The position numbers were made by a program, and so were the translations under genes. Below, piece by piece: positions 1 to 11,611 of a DNA stretch of 64,000 nucleotides. How positions within the stretch are numbered: the stretch's first letter is position 1; each line of letters begins with the position of its first letter. The notes beneath the pieces were generated by a model. That model saw only the letters and a program-made list of their open reading frames with translations. It had not been told where the DNA came from and ran no database searches. Source of the DNA: Stenogyne calaminthoides (taxonomy: Eukaryota; Streptophyta; Magnoliopsida; Lamiales; Lamiaceae); the NCBI GenBank assembly GCA_037126765.1, contig JBBCBC010000026.1:29001698-29065697 (forward strand), in the 5' to 3' direction.

Positions 1-3000
1 TTACAAATTTACAAATTACAAAGTGAACTATATCGAATTAGTAATTACAATTACAACTTAAAATTTTAAACTTTACAAAATAAATTTGGGGGAGGGGGGG
101 ATTTAAAGAAATTGGACTTGAGCTTAAATTTAAGAAATAAACTTAGAAATTCTAAGTTTGAAACTTAAAATTAAGTTGCCTCACGATATCAAATAGGAAT
201 CAAAGTCCACGTAGTTCTCTTACCTCAAACTTACCTCGTTGATTTGGATCGATTCGATTCTTCATGCATCACTTCCGGTGGTAGTTTCTTCGGAGCTATC
301 TTGATCATCATTATCAACAAATTCTTGACTTCTCTTTTCGGCTCTACCCAATCATCAAACAAGCATTGGTTTTCCATTTTCAACGGTCATATTCGATCTC
401 GTTGCATCCAAAGTGTAGCCTCCCAAACTAAAAAGCTTGTTCAATTAGAAGCGGTTAGGCGGGAGATGCAAAATTTAGCATTGACAATATTGGATAGATA
501 TTTTTCATCCTCGACCACCACTTTAGTATATAAAAGTAGCGTTGTCTTCATCTTCATCAAGCCGAACAAATGAAGAGGATAAATAATGATCAAGTTCGTA
601 ATAAGGGTTAAGTAGACCTTGGGCGTTTTTTGACGTTAAATCATAAAAATAATTAATATATCTTGTTCATAGAAGAGCCACCACCACCAAAATTTTCTTC
701 AAAAATCGGGACCGCTTATATTCTCTAAATAAAGACATTAAATAACTTTAATCCGATTACCAATCTCTTCCAGGATTAGGATATACATCATCTTCACCCA
801 TGACCATATGTCTATTAGGAAATAAATAATTATAATACATATTTAACATCATTATTAATCCATTCAATCTTACTCAGGATCAAACACTTTAGCAAACAAG
901 AATAGATCGGGAATATTTGTAAAATATTTTTTCCATTTTTGCATCATAGAAAAGTAGCACCACTTAATAAAGGATTTGTAATATTTTCATTTAAACACAT
1001 GAGCAACTTTAATACAATAATCAATTATTTTAAATTACCGTGGGATAATAAACACCGGATAACACTTTTGTGGAATCATTAAAAATTCCCAAAATTTTAC
1101 TATCATGAATCCCAATATTGAGGATATAAACGAATACCACAATTTTCTTGAGTAAAAAATGTACATAAAGCGTCTTTATAATCCATAGACTCCTTTAACA
1201 ATTTATACGTGGAATTCCAACGAGTTGACACATCAAGAGAAATTTTTTGGGATGCATATTGTATGTTCTACAAAAACTTTCCATTTTTTTCAACAATTTT
1301 GAATGTCTCGACATATAATAAATAAGCGGATCTAATAGGACCAACTTTTGTTTTTCAAAGCATCTAAACCATCTTGAAACACATAAATTTAAAATATGAC
1401 ACATACATCTAACATGAAAAAATTTTCCACCAAGATATGGTTGACAAATATTTGTAAGATCTTCAATAGTAGCCGTATTTGCACTAAAGATTATCAAAAC
1501 CAATAGAAAATATTTTTTTAGTAAGAGCATACATACTCATTTAAAATATCATGCAATTTATCTCTAAATAATAAGATTGTGTTTCGTATCAAAATCTCTA
1601 TAAGCAATCAATCTTTTGTTAAGAGTCCACGAATCATCAATCCAAGTGCATGTAACTCCTATATAACTATGCTTTTGAAAACTATCACTCCAAATATCAC
1701 ATATACAAACTTTAACATTTAAATCGGCAAAGAGATTAATCAAAGCATATTTATACTCATAAACAACTTTAGCAACATCACGAGTAGTAGTATGGCGTGA
1801 AACTTTTTTTTGCCGCGCGTGTTGAAGACCAAGGTTAACAAAATCATTCCAATCTGAATTATCGGCAAATTGAAAAGGAAGGTGTTGTGTGCACACAAAT
1901 TTAGCTAACAATTTTCTATATTTCATTTGATCAAATGTAAATAGAAAGTGGGGTTACTTACCTGCTTTTGAACTCCACCACCGCCACGGTTGGACGTAAA
2001 TCCAAGGTTGTGCTTGGTTTGAACTAATTCCAACTCTATCCAGGATGAATTTTTTTCAAATGCTTCTCGAATGTTCCATATCCTCCTCCTTTGACAAAAG
2101 AATATATTTTGTCACAATAGTTGTAATGAACTTTAATAGTACCATCCTCGTTGATCACTTTATTAAAGTGACGTGCAAAAATATCCGACTTAAGTTGAGC
2201 TCGACTTGGAGTTGGGGTTGGAGTTGGCTCGGCATTGGACTCGGTTGGGTGGTTTTGGCTTTCTTGAGAAGGACGTCGTGGACCTTGTGGTATAGCATCA
2301 TCTTCAAGAGGATTCTCATAACCGGGACCAAGTGTGACCTCAATATCATCTAAACTCCACTCGATCGGTGCCGGTGGATGTGGAAGACGAACGGAAGAGG
2401 TGGAAGAAGCTTTGCTTTTACCCTTACCCTTGCTTTGATGGCTTGCCATAATAATAATATGTATGTAAGTGTATATGTAAATAATATATGTATGTAAGTG
2501 TAGTGTAATGTAATATGTATGTAACTATGTAAGTGTAGTGTAATATACTAATATGTAGTATAGTACTATAGTAGTATACTAGTATTAGTATAGTGTAATA
2601 TATAGTGTATATAATATATAGTGTAGTATAAATATAATATGTAGTGTATAGAGTATAGTATGATATATAGTGTAGTATAAATATAATATGTAATGTAAAT
2701 AATATGTAAATAATAAACTTTGAGAATTGAGTGAGAGTTGAGACTTGAGAGTTGAGAGAGAGATGAATAAACTTTGGTGTGAATTTTGGAGTGGAATGAG
2801 TTGGTATTTATAGATGAAATATTGAAAAAAAAAAAAAAAAAAGGTCAAAACCGCCGGTTCGGAACCGCCGGTTCCACGGTTCGAACCGGCGGTTCCTTCA
2901 ACGGCTCTTTGATCTCAGCCGTTGGATCTCTTTAAATGGGCGTTGGATCTCAACGGCTAGAATTTTTCAAATTTTTGGTTAGGTTCGAACCTGCGGTTCG

Positions 3001-3137
3001 ATTACGGTTTTGCTAGAACCGAACCGCGGATTTCGGATTTGGTTCGTTCCGAACGAAAACCGGTTCGGGAACCGTGGAACGGCGGTTCAAAACCGGGAGT
3101 TCGAACCCGCCGGTTCCGGTTTTTTTTTAGCATGCCT
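1..3137 (-). mobile_element. Degenerate hAT-family DNA transposon, transposase on the minus strand, left end outside the window
   Basis: Minus-strand reading gives successive pieces of a hAT transposase. At 2036-2449 lies an N-terminal region with a BED-type zinc-finger remnant (a YNYCDKIY core and a KHLKKIHPG tail). At 1564-1926 is a central transposase segment, at 1195-1530 a segment with CHILNLC typical of hAT catalytic regions, and at about 240-590 a stop-ridden C-terminal dimerisation-like stretch reading FSLGGYTLDATRSNMTVENG. Pieces are in different frames and interrupted by stops, so the element is not autonomous now. The 2850-3130 stretch is full of alternating GGTTC/GAACC motifs, like subterminal repeats of plant hAT elements. 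The right terminus is probably the TAGGCATGCTA-type end at about 3137. No matching left end is visible, so it lies before position 1. Confidence 0.8.
2036..2449 (-). pseudogene. BED zinc-finger N-terminal part of the hAT transposase
   Basis: A 137-codon open stretch starting at 2449. It begins with a Ser/Lys-rich, Pro-rich low-complexity region and ends in a BED-like finger in which one cysteine (YNYCDK) and a histidine pair (KHLKKIHPG) are recognisable. BED fingers bind transposon ends. The first cysteine of the usual CxxC pair appears replaced (HYNYC), so the finger is probably impaired. It continues into transposase fragments at 1926-1564 and 1530-1195 after frame breaks, which marks it as part of a dead element rather than a host gene. 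Confidence 0.7.
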
Positions 3138-3146
3138 AGTTGTGGA

Positions 3147-3170
3147 TATATATATATATATATATATAAT
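3147..3170. repeat. (TA)n microsatellite
   Basis: A run of about eleven TA dinucleotides directly right of the presumed hAT terminus. A simple repeat with no further meaning that I can support. Confidence 0.8.
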
Positions 3171-3843
3171 AGAAGACAAATAAGAGGTTCACTTTTCTCC
3201 ATGAAGTATATATGCTGTTTTTTCTACAAACTTGAATTATGAACAGAATTAGAATAAAAATCACCAGTTCAGTATCCAGTGTCAGAAATTAATGGTTCAT
3301 CACATTTATATATTTAAAGGCAATAGATTTTAGAACAAGTGGTTTTAGGTAGGGCTACAATAATAACAGAAGGCACAACTTGCTAAAGTGTTAGCCGACA
3401 CCCTAAAAAAGGCATGCACTATACACGCCATTCCTATGAGGCTATCCAATTTTATTTACAGGCCGGTTATTTATTTATTTATTACAGAATATGTATGTGT
3501 GAACCAGAATAAGGTGGAAAAATAAAATAAAGAGTTTAATTGTAAGTTTTAAAATGAATAATAATTTTCTTGTTGTGCATTTTTCTCTACATTAAATTAA
3601 TTCAAAACCAAACTTGTTTTCCCCATGTCTATTGCTTTGAAAAGTAAATTCACATAGTTTTTATATTGTTTCAAAAAAAACATATATTTTTTATATTGAT
3701 TTCTATCACATGTAAGCTAGACATATCTATATTCTTGCAAAAGGTACAATTACATAATCCTAATTTCAAGAAAAGTTGTACGTATTCAGCCTACGTTTGG
3801 TACGTAGTACTTCAAAACCAAAAAAAGGAAGTAAAAGTATTAC
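3171..3843. other. Gene-free stretch, possibly part of intron 1 of the GAUT15-like gene
   Basis: AT-rich with no coding signal. If the exon at 3844-4042 belongs to a live gene, this stretch and the hAT element to its left would lie in its first intron. Confidence 0.35.
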
Positions 3844-4042
3844 CAATATCGGAAGAACAGAGAGCGGCGGATTCCATAACCAAAAAAGCAGTTCTAACGA
3901 AAAGAAGCGGCATAACTAATCCAAGCAGCAGAATCGCCGATCGGCGATTCAACCGCCGCCCAATCGCCGCCGCGGCTGTTTTTTTCCCCTGCATAATATC
4001 TCCTCCTGCAGCGCTAAATACAGCGATTCTATACAACTTCAT
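3844..4042 (-). CDS. First exon of a GAUT15-like glycosyltransferase (partial)
   Basis: The minus strand opens with ATG at 4042-4040. It encodes a short basic N-terminus, an arginine-rich stretch (GRRLNRRS), a single hydrophobic signal-anchor (about residues 35-52, ILLLGLVMPLLFVRTAFLVM) and then ESAALCSS. This layout, a type II Golgi anchor followed by an LESA-like Cys/Ser stretch, resembles the N-terminus of GAUT15-type galacturonosyltransferases, which act in pectin synthesis in the Golgi. The exon ends at 3844 with a GT donor, leaving one base of a split codon. The glycosyltransferase family 8 catalytic domain is not in the window. It would have to lie left of position 1, beyond the hAT element, or be lost. 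Assignment rests on the short N-terminal pattern only. Confidence 0.5.
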
Positions 4043-5290
4043 TTTCTTCTCTTCAATTTCTTTCCAGAAGATAATTCATGGCGGAATCAAACAGATCCAA
4101 TTTCTGGATTACCTATCCTAGAATCCAATACTCCATGGAAAGCAGAGCTTGAATTTAGCTTGTGAATTATGAATTAAGTATTGAAGTAAAGTATATGTGT
4201 ATATGTATGAAGTGGTGTATATATATAGTGTGATTTGTCAAGGAGAGTCAGATCACGCAATGTTGTAGGTCCGGATAAAAGCATAATCTAATTCAACACT
4301 CTCTATTATCTATACATAATACATTGTGTGTGAGCTTGGGGGGAGGGAGATTAGTGTCATTTTAGGTTAGGTTATAACCTTATTGCTACATTAAATAATT
4401 AAAATTCATTTTCGTATTTTTATGTTCAAGTGTATCGCAAAAGTCTATGATGTCGGACAGTATAACTTGTTTATAGCATAAAATTTATATAATTATACTT
4501 GTAAATTAAGATTATAATATTATATATTATTAGTATTAATTTATAAAAGTAATGATATCAGCTTTATAGTATAAATAAATTTTCTCAGGGAGTTTGTGTT
4601 CAAATAATACAATATTCTTAAGTAAAAAATATTATTTAAAATTTTGTCATATATTCAAATAGGCAAAGTCTAGTATGAAAATTTGCATACATGAAAAAAA
4701 AAATTATTTACAAACAAATTTTGCACATAGTGAAAGTAAGATAAAGATGAATGGTTCATAGTTCACTCGATCCGAGTGGTTCATGGTTCACCCAACCTGA
4801 ATAGGTCATGATTTATGATTCGTTAATTAGTATTTAGGGTGTAGATGGTTCACCCGAATAGGTCATGATTTAGGACGATTTTATAATTTTTCATACATAA
4901 AAATTTTCATACTAGATCTACTCATCCAAATAATACTTTCTCAATATTTTATACTTAGTGAGGTTAATTCCTTCCCTGGGATTTACCCCTATGTCGATCC
5001 GCGTAATAGTTCCTTAAAAAAGGAACAAAAAACAAATATTCTCACCGACAACTGGGGACTCTTTGACTTTCTTCATGTTTTCCAATTGTTCAAACACTTT
5101 CATATTTTTTTACATTTTTAATTGGTTAAATTTTGATAAAAAAATTTAAAAGGAGAGGAGGGGGCAGTCCATTCTCTATTTAAGTCAAATTCAGCCTTTG
5201 GCCGGCCCAGCCCAAAAAAGAAGGAAGCAATCCAATCCGACGTTACGGCCCAATTTATAAAAAATAAATTATCCCTTCAGTTTTCAGACA
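4043..5290. other. Intergenic, presumed upstream region of the GAUT15-like exon
   Basis: AT-rich, no coding signal on either strand. A TATATATA stretch near 4215-4225 could serve as a minus-strand TATA box for the exon at 4042, but this is only positional. Confidence 0.4.
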
Positions 5291-5298
5291 CCCACAAC

Positions 5299-5741
5299 TA
5301 GGGGTGGATGTGGCAAGATCTGAAATTTTTTTCGCCATATCATTATCGCATCAAAATTTTCGATCAAAAAAAAATTTCATACCGTTATAAAGATCGAAAA
5401 TTCGGTATGCCGATATTACATACCGATACCGTACCGAAATTTCAATATATACCTAAGATATGCGAAATATTTTTCAGATATCAAAAAATTTTTATATACC
5501 CGATATATTTTTCAGATACGGAAATTTTTCCTATATAAAAATATTTAGGTATACGAAATATTTCGGTATATTTAATTATATCGAAATTTTCTATATTTTC
5601 ATACCTTTATCGTACCGAAATTTTTGGTATGGTATGGTACCGTACCAAAAATTTCAGTATACCGAAAATTTCGATAAAATCGATATTTTTCCGTACGGTA
5701 AGTGCGGTATATCGGTATTTTCGATATTTCCTCCACCCCTA
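5299..5741. mobile_element. Non-autonomous hAT MITE with perfect 8-bp target-site duplication
   Basis: The ends are inverted repeats TAGGGGTGGA and TCCACCCCTA. The element is flanked on both sides by the same 8 bp, CCCACAAC (5291-5298 and 5742-5749). The 443-bp body has no transposase and consists of alternating ACCGAAAT/ATTTCGGT-like subterminal motifs. An 8-bp duplication with a TAGGG-type end is diagnostic of hAT elements. Confidence 0.92.
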
Positions 5742-5792
5742 CCCACAACCCACAAATCCGCTCACATTGGCTTCCACTTTCATATGTACATA

Positions 5793-5996
5793 TTCCCTCC
5801 GTCTCAAATAATTTAGTACATTTTTTTTTTCTGTTCCATAAGATTTTGCACATAAAAAATTAGACAAATTCTTCTCAATTTATAACTTTATAACACACAC
5901 TTATTACCCTCCAGTACACACTTACTATCCCATAAAATATTTTTTCTTAATCTCTGCGCCGAAAAGTTGGCATAGAGTCTTTCGGGACGAAATGAG
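5793..5996. mobile_element. Stowaway-like (Tc1/mariner) MITE
   Basis: Begins TTCCCTCCGTCTC and ends GGGACGAAATGAG, flanked by TA on both sides (5791-5792 and 5997-5998). This is a diverged form of the CTCCCTCCGTCCC end typical of plant Stowaway elements. About 204 bp, non-coding. Confidence 0.75.
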
Positions 5997-6916
5997 TATA
6001 TAAAAACAAGAAAGGAATAGGATGACATCATTAGTGACTTTTATTTTGCATTAAATCATATAAAAATCGGGAATTACTTTTAAAAAGTTAATTTTTTATT
6101 TATTAAAAAAGTGATAACGATCTTGTCCCAAATATAATTATGATTTATTTATAGAATTATCATTCGTTTAGGAGGGAGGAAACGTTAGTTATATTGGAAA
6201 GCGAGAAACGGATATGAATGATCCAATCATATTTCATCCTTAAAACAAGAAATGAAAAGAAAATGTTATCCTATTCCTATCGTATCACAGACTTGCAACT
6301 TATTAGTTCGTATCCCAAGACGTGAAGAAATAATCAAACAAATATTGTCTTGAAAAGAAAAAATATTTGTTTGGATTTTATCAATGTACAAATTAAATAT
6401 TATTCTGAAATCCTAAATCTAACATTACTATCCCGTCTTCCTTCATTTTGCTACTCATCTAATTCTCTAATTATTTCACACATACTAAAATAAGAATATT
6501 ATTTTTAGTATTAGAATAGTATCTATAACGAAACACTTACATTATCTTATTCTAAGCACTATTTCCCTCTAGATTAGGGCATACAATAAATTATTCAAGA
6601 ATTTTTACAATTAGTAATGTATTGTAATATTTGATGAAAAAAGATTAATTAATATAATATTTATGTAAAAAATGAAGTATTTGTATTTTCTTGATTTTTG
6701 AAAAATTCAGTCCACTATATAACATTTTTTTTAAAATGAACTTCAAAGGTCTCCATGAACTTTTAATTAGAGTTTCTTAATCATTTTTACTTAAAAATCT
6801 TGAATCATTTAATTTAACTTCAAACAAAAACATGTGTTTCATGAAATGAAATTTATAAAATAATCTTAGAGTACAAAATTTTGTTAATTTTAGATAGAAA
6901 AATATACGGAGATTTA

Positions 6917-7360
6917 TCAATTCAGGGCGTGAAAGATGATAAAGCTATCAATTTAAGACTTGAAAGATTTTTTTTCTATCGATTTAAGGCCTGAAAGATA
7001 GAAAATTATCAATCCAGAGTCTGAAAGATAGAAATTATCAATTCGAGGCTTATAAATTTTAAGGCCATGTTTGGCACTAAAAACCCTAAACCCTGAACAC
7101 TAAACCCTAAACGCTAAACCTTGAACCATGAACCCTAAACCCCCTCAACCGTAAACCTTAAACCGTAAACCCTAAAAAAATAAGAATATGAAATAAGGAT
7201 ATGAAATATAAGTGTAAAACATGGTCTTAAAATGTGTGAGTCTTAAATTGATTTTAGGTCCTGAATCGATAGTTTTCTATCTTCTAAGCCTTGAATCGAT
7301 ATGAAAAATTTTTAAGTCCTTAAATTGATAGTTTTATCATCTTTCATGCCCTTAATTGAC
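6917..7360. repeat. Foldback element with interstitial telomere-like core
   Basis: Two imperfect inverted arms (about 6917-7075 and 7200-7360) share motifs such as GGGC(G/A)TGAAAGATGATAAA and repeated CTATCAATTTAAG-like units. Between them, about 7079-7177 holds degenerate plant telomere repeats (CCCTAAA and variants such as CGCTAAA and CCGTAAA). It ends about 140 bp before the citrate synthase start codon, so it sits in or next to that promoter. AAACCCTAA-type telo boxes are known promoter motifs in plants; a role here is speculative. Confidence 0.7.
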
Positions 7361-7499
7361 ATTTTTCCAAAAATATACACATGTATTCCACGCCAAGTTG
7401 CTGGTCAAATTCACACTAAATATAAACAGATGAACTGAAAACTTTTGTTTATTATATTTAATTATCCGAAAGATTGCTGATTTTTCGAAATCGACAAAT

Positions 7500-10400
7500 A
7501 TGGAAAATTCCGACTATTCAACGGTGGCTAGAACCCGATTGGCGGTGCTCTCAGCTCACCTCTCGGCCTCAATTGACAACTCCGGCGCCATTTCGAGTGG
7601 AATATTGGAGTATTCTGGCTGCTCCGCCGCCGTATCTCCGCCGCCTAATCTCAATGGTACCGTAACTTTGATCGATGAGCGCACAGGTAAAAAATACCAG
7701 GTTCAGGTATCCGAAGATGGCACAATTAAAGCTACCGATCTTAAGAAGGTAATTTCGTTTCAATCGTAAATGTTATGTGCTTTGGTTTGATTTTTCTTTT
7801 TGATTGGGGCAATTTTGCATCGAATTTGTGTGATGATTGTGAATTACTATTCAATTTGCTTAAATTAGAAACGATCAGGATCGTGTTTAGCTGAAATTAG
7901 GGCTTTCATATCTAGAATGGCTTTTTTTTTTTTTTTTTTTTTTTCTGCAAGGATTAGTATGTTCTCAAATTACTGGACGGTTATATATGTGGAATTCTGG
8001 ACCTTGGATCAGAAAGTTGTTTGCCAAGTAATTGATGTGCTGGTGGTATCTTATTGAGATTTCTTACAGATAACAGTAGGAAAGAATGACAAGGGGCTGA
8101 AGCTTTACGATCCAGGATACCTTAACACAGCTCCTGTTCGATCTTCGATTTGCTACATTGATGGTGATGAAGGGGTTCTTAGATACAGGGGTTATCCAAT
8201 TGAAGAGCTAGCTGAGGGGAGTTCCTTTCTGGAAGTGGCTTATCTTTTGAGTGAGTGGTACTTCTGATGTTTTTGAGTTGTTGTATCTCCATGTTCCATG
8301 TGCATTTACATTTGAATCTGTGCTGCCCACAATGTGCTTTTTTATGAACTTCAAGCTCTTAACTTATCTATTTATCTGCTCAGTTAAAATTTGAAGGTTG
8401 AGGCCTGTCTTTCATAAGGTTCCATTTAAATTTTTTCCTGATTGACAAAGAGTGCATGCATGACATATATGTGAAGTTTGTTACTGTTCACCTTGCATTA
8501 GTTTAGAAGTGGAATGATAACTTAAGGATTGGTGTTAGTATGGTTTACTCAGATTTATCAGTTGGTGGCTTTCTGTAATTACAGTTCCACTTATCGATTT
8601 ATTGTTTTCTTATTTTGCTGCCAGTGTATGGGAATCTGCCATCTGAAAGTCAGTTGGCAGATTGGGAGTTTGCTGTTTCACAGCATTCAGCTGTTCCTCA
8701 AGGAATATTGGTATGATTATCTTCTTTATTTTCGAGATAGATGTTTGACCCAACACTTGTTTGTGCTAATTGTTTTTCGTTCTTCGAATGCCTCATGATC
8801 TTGGTATACCAATCCTTATTTGTATTAAAAACTCAAAAGTAAATTTCCTGAATTCCTTTTGATAATGTTTTTGCAGGATATCATACATGCAATGCCCCAT
8901 GATGCTCACCCAATGGGTGTTCTTGTTAGCGCAATGAGTGCTCTTTCTGTCTTCCATCCGGATGCTAATCCAGCTTTAAAAGTATGTCCCTCATCGTAGT
9001 TGAAACTGTTCTTCTCCATTAAGACTTATTTTCATTGTTGGTCCTGCTTGTTGGTTGAAAATGAACTACCAATCCTACTCCCATTTTATGGACTTTTGTC
9101 TTAAATGCTCTGAAAAGAAGCAACCTTTGCTTACAAATAACTCTTTTGGACATTCAAATTTCTATATTTCATAGTTGTCTCTAATAGCCTATAGGTAGTT
9201 ATTTTCTAATTCGGCGGTGATGGTTTTTAGAGCATCTTTTATGTTGCTTATAATAAACCTTCAGAGAACACATACACTTGTTGGTATCCCCACTTCGAAA
9301 CACCAACTTATTTCCTTGTTGCACCAGATTTTCATTATGATGTATTTTGATTCTGACCATTTGGTTTGCTTTCATTTAGGGGCAAGACCTATACAAGTCC
9401 AAACAAGTGAGAGACAAGCAAATTGTGCGCATACTGGGAAAGTTAAAATCCTTTTTGCCCTACTAATAGGGTCATTGCTTGCTTCAAAACTAGATTTTTC
9501 CTATGCTTTTCATATGGTATTGCAAACTGCATATGATATAATGATGTTCAGAATATCGTGAGTTCTGTTGGTAGTTGCAATAAGGGTCCTACTACTCGTG
9601 TCTGCAGGCTCCGACAATTGCTGCAGCTGCTTATTTGAGGATGGCAGGAAGGCCACCTGTTCTTCCATCCAACAACCTTTCATATTCAGAGAACTTCCTA
9701 TATATGCTCGACTCTTTGTATGTCCTCTCTCTGGTTTTATCTCGACCCTATTTGAGTTAAAATGATCAAAGTTCAGTACTGCCATTTTTATTATTCAACT
9801 ATAATTATTAATTGCTCTGTGAAAGTAAGTTTGCAAGTTCCTAATACTTGAAATTTAGGTATTTATCTAACTAAGGGTTTTGAGGTGAAACAAACAGGGG
9901 TAACAGGGATTATAAACCGAATCCTAGACTTGCACGTGTCCTCGACATTCTTTTTATCTTACACGCAGAACATGAAATGAATTGCTCCACTGCTGCTGCA
10001 AGACATCTTGCTTCAAGGTTGTATCTAATTTCTTGTTGAAGATGGAAAAACTCACTTTTTATTTTCTATCTGAAAACTTATATAATTTACATTTACAGTG
10101 GTGTTGACGTATACACTGCCCTTGCTGGAGCAGTTGGGGCATTGTATGGCCCCCTTCATGGTGGAGCAAATGAGGTAATTAGCATTTAGGTACATTTTTG
10201 GTCTTTCGGTGGGACAATCGAAACTGTTTATTGGTGTATATGTACATGATATGCTTTGGATAACCTGTGCATCGTTATGAACCACATTAAATTCAGCTAT
10301 GTTTTATGTAGGCTGTGCTCAAGATGTTGAGTGAGATTGGAAGTATTGAAAACATACCTGACTTCATTGAAGGTGTAAAGAACAGGTTAAATTCGTACTA

Positions 10401-11611
10401 TGGCAGTTTCTTTTGATGATTTCTCCTTTAAGATGTTCCAACTCCAACAGCATGTGTGTCTATAACTTTTTCGTTCTCTAGGAAGCGTAAGATGTCCGGT
10501 TTCGGGCACCGAGTGTACAAAAATTATGATCCCCGAGCCAAGGTCATAAAAAGACTTGCAGAAGAAGTATTTTCCATTGTTGGCAGGGATCCTCTTATAG
10601 AGGTGGGTTTAACTTCATCGATTATTGTAGTGTTATTTGTAAATGAACGTGCCCTCAAATGCATTTAATGAACTCATAATCTGTTGAACCAAATTATGAT
10701 TTCACTTTTCATTATGAACTTGATATTTTACAATTCAAACAATGATAACCACAAAATCTCACTTTGAAGGCCATACGCATAAATTGTAAATGCTTCTGTT
10801 AATGCTCTTATGATGGCTATTTTATGTATTTGTGACCAATTATTCATACTAGCTTTTAATGTAGTAAATTGTAAATGCTTCTATTAATGCTCTTGTGCAT
10901 CATTTTTGTTATTCAGGTGGCCATAGCTTTGGAGAAAGCCGCTCTATCAGATGAATATTTTGTTAAGAGAAAGTTGTATCCTAATGTTGACTTCTATTCT
11001 GGGTTAATTTATAGGTATGCGTTGAATGCTAACCACCTATGTTTGTGTGTATATTCTCCAATTTTTTTTTTTTGGATTGGATATACGCTTCTTTTTCTCT
11101 AGTTTCATTGACATTATTTGCACTTTCATTTCAAGTAATGCTATCCATTATTGTGATCAGGGCAATGGGCTTTCCCCCCGAGTTCTTCACTGTTTTGTTT
11201 GCGGTTCCTCGTATGGCTGGCTATTTATCTCATTGGCGTGAGTCTTTGGATGATCCTGATACCAAGATTATGAGACCAGCACAGGTTCTCTCTCTCTCTT
11301 TCTTCGTCTCTCTCACATCTTTCGGAACCAACTTTAATATTGCATTGGGATTAGATGAATGAGTTTCTGAGCTTCTCCTTTAAACTCTAATTTTCTCTGC
11401 ACTCTTTATCCCTTCCCTACTTGCAAGATTGATATTCCCCGCCCCCTCCCCTCTCTGCTAATCTCGATTTTATGTGCAGGTGTACACCGGCGTATGGCTA
11501 AGGCATTACATGCCGCTGAAAGAACGCATGTCATCAGCAGGAGCGGACAAACTCGGTCAAGTGTCAGTCTCCAACGCAACAAGGAGGCGTTTGTCTGGAT
11601 CAGGGGCCTAG
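7500..11611 (+). CDS. CSY3: Peroxisomal (glyoxysomal) citrate synthase
   Basis: Condenses acetyl-CoA with oxaloacetate to citrate. In plants the peroxisomal form carries beta-oxidation carbon out of the organelle. Thirteen exons: 7500-7748, 8070-8250, 8625-8710, 8877-8981, 9380-9442, 9608-9717, 9898-10017, 10099-10174, 10312-10385, 10482-10602, 10917-11014, 11161-11284, 11480-11611, giving about 512 residues, the family's usual size. The N-terminus contains RLAVLSAHL (about residues 12-20), a perfect PTS2 of the form RLx5HL. Catalytic regions are evident: LHGGANEAVL with the active histidine, SGFGHRVYKNYDPRAK, and a KLYPNVDFYSG block. The start at 7500 is chosen because it places the PTS2 at the expected site; an ATG at 7474 is out of frame. 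Intron 5 has no GT-AG solution that keeps the conserved GK-APT junction, see findings. CSY2 and CSY3 cannot be separated here. Confidence 0.93.

Noticed and set aside
3666..4121. A 151-codon plus-strand open frame
   Set aside because: Opposite strand of the GAUT15-like exon and its leader; the minus-strand reading has the recognisable anchor pattern and a proper donor.
5308..5853. Several overlapping open frames on both strands around 5308-5853
   Set aside because: They arise from the ACCGAAAT/TACGGTA low-complexity interior of the hAT MITE and encode repetitive Tyr/Phe-rich sequence; not genes.
7079..7177. Telomere repeats suggesting a chromosome end
   Set aside because: The array is under 110 bp, degenerate, and flanked on both sides by ordinary genes; interstitial.
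9217..9561. A 114-codon plus-strand open frame
   Set aside because: It overlaps citrate synthase exon 5 in another frame and covers intron sequence; a shadow.
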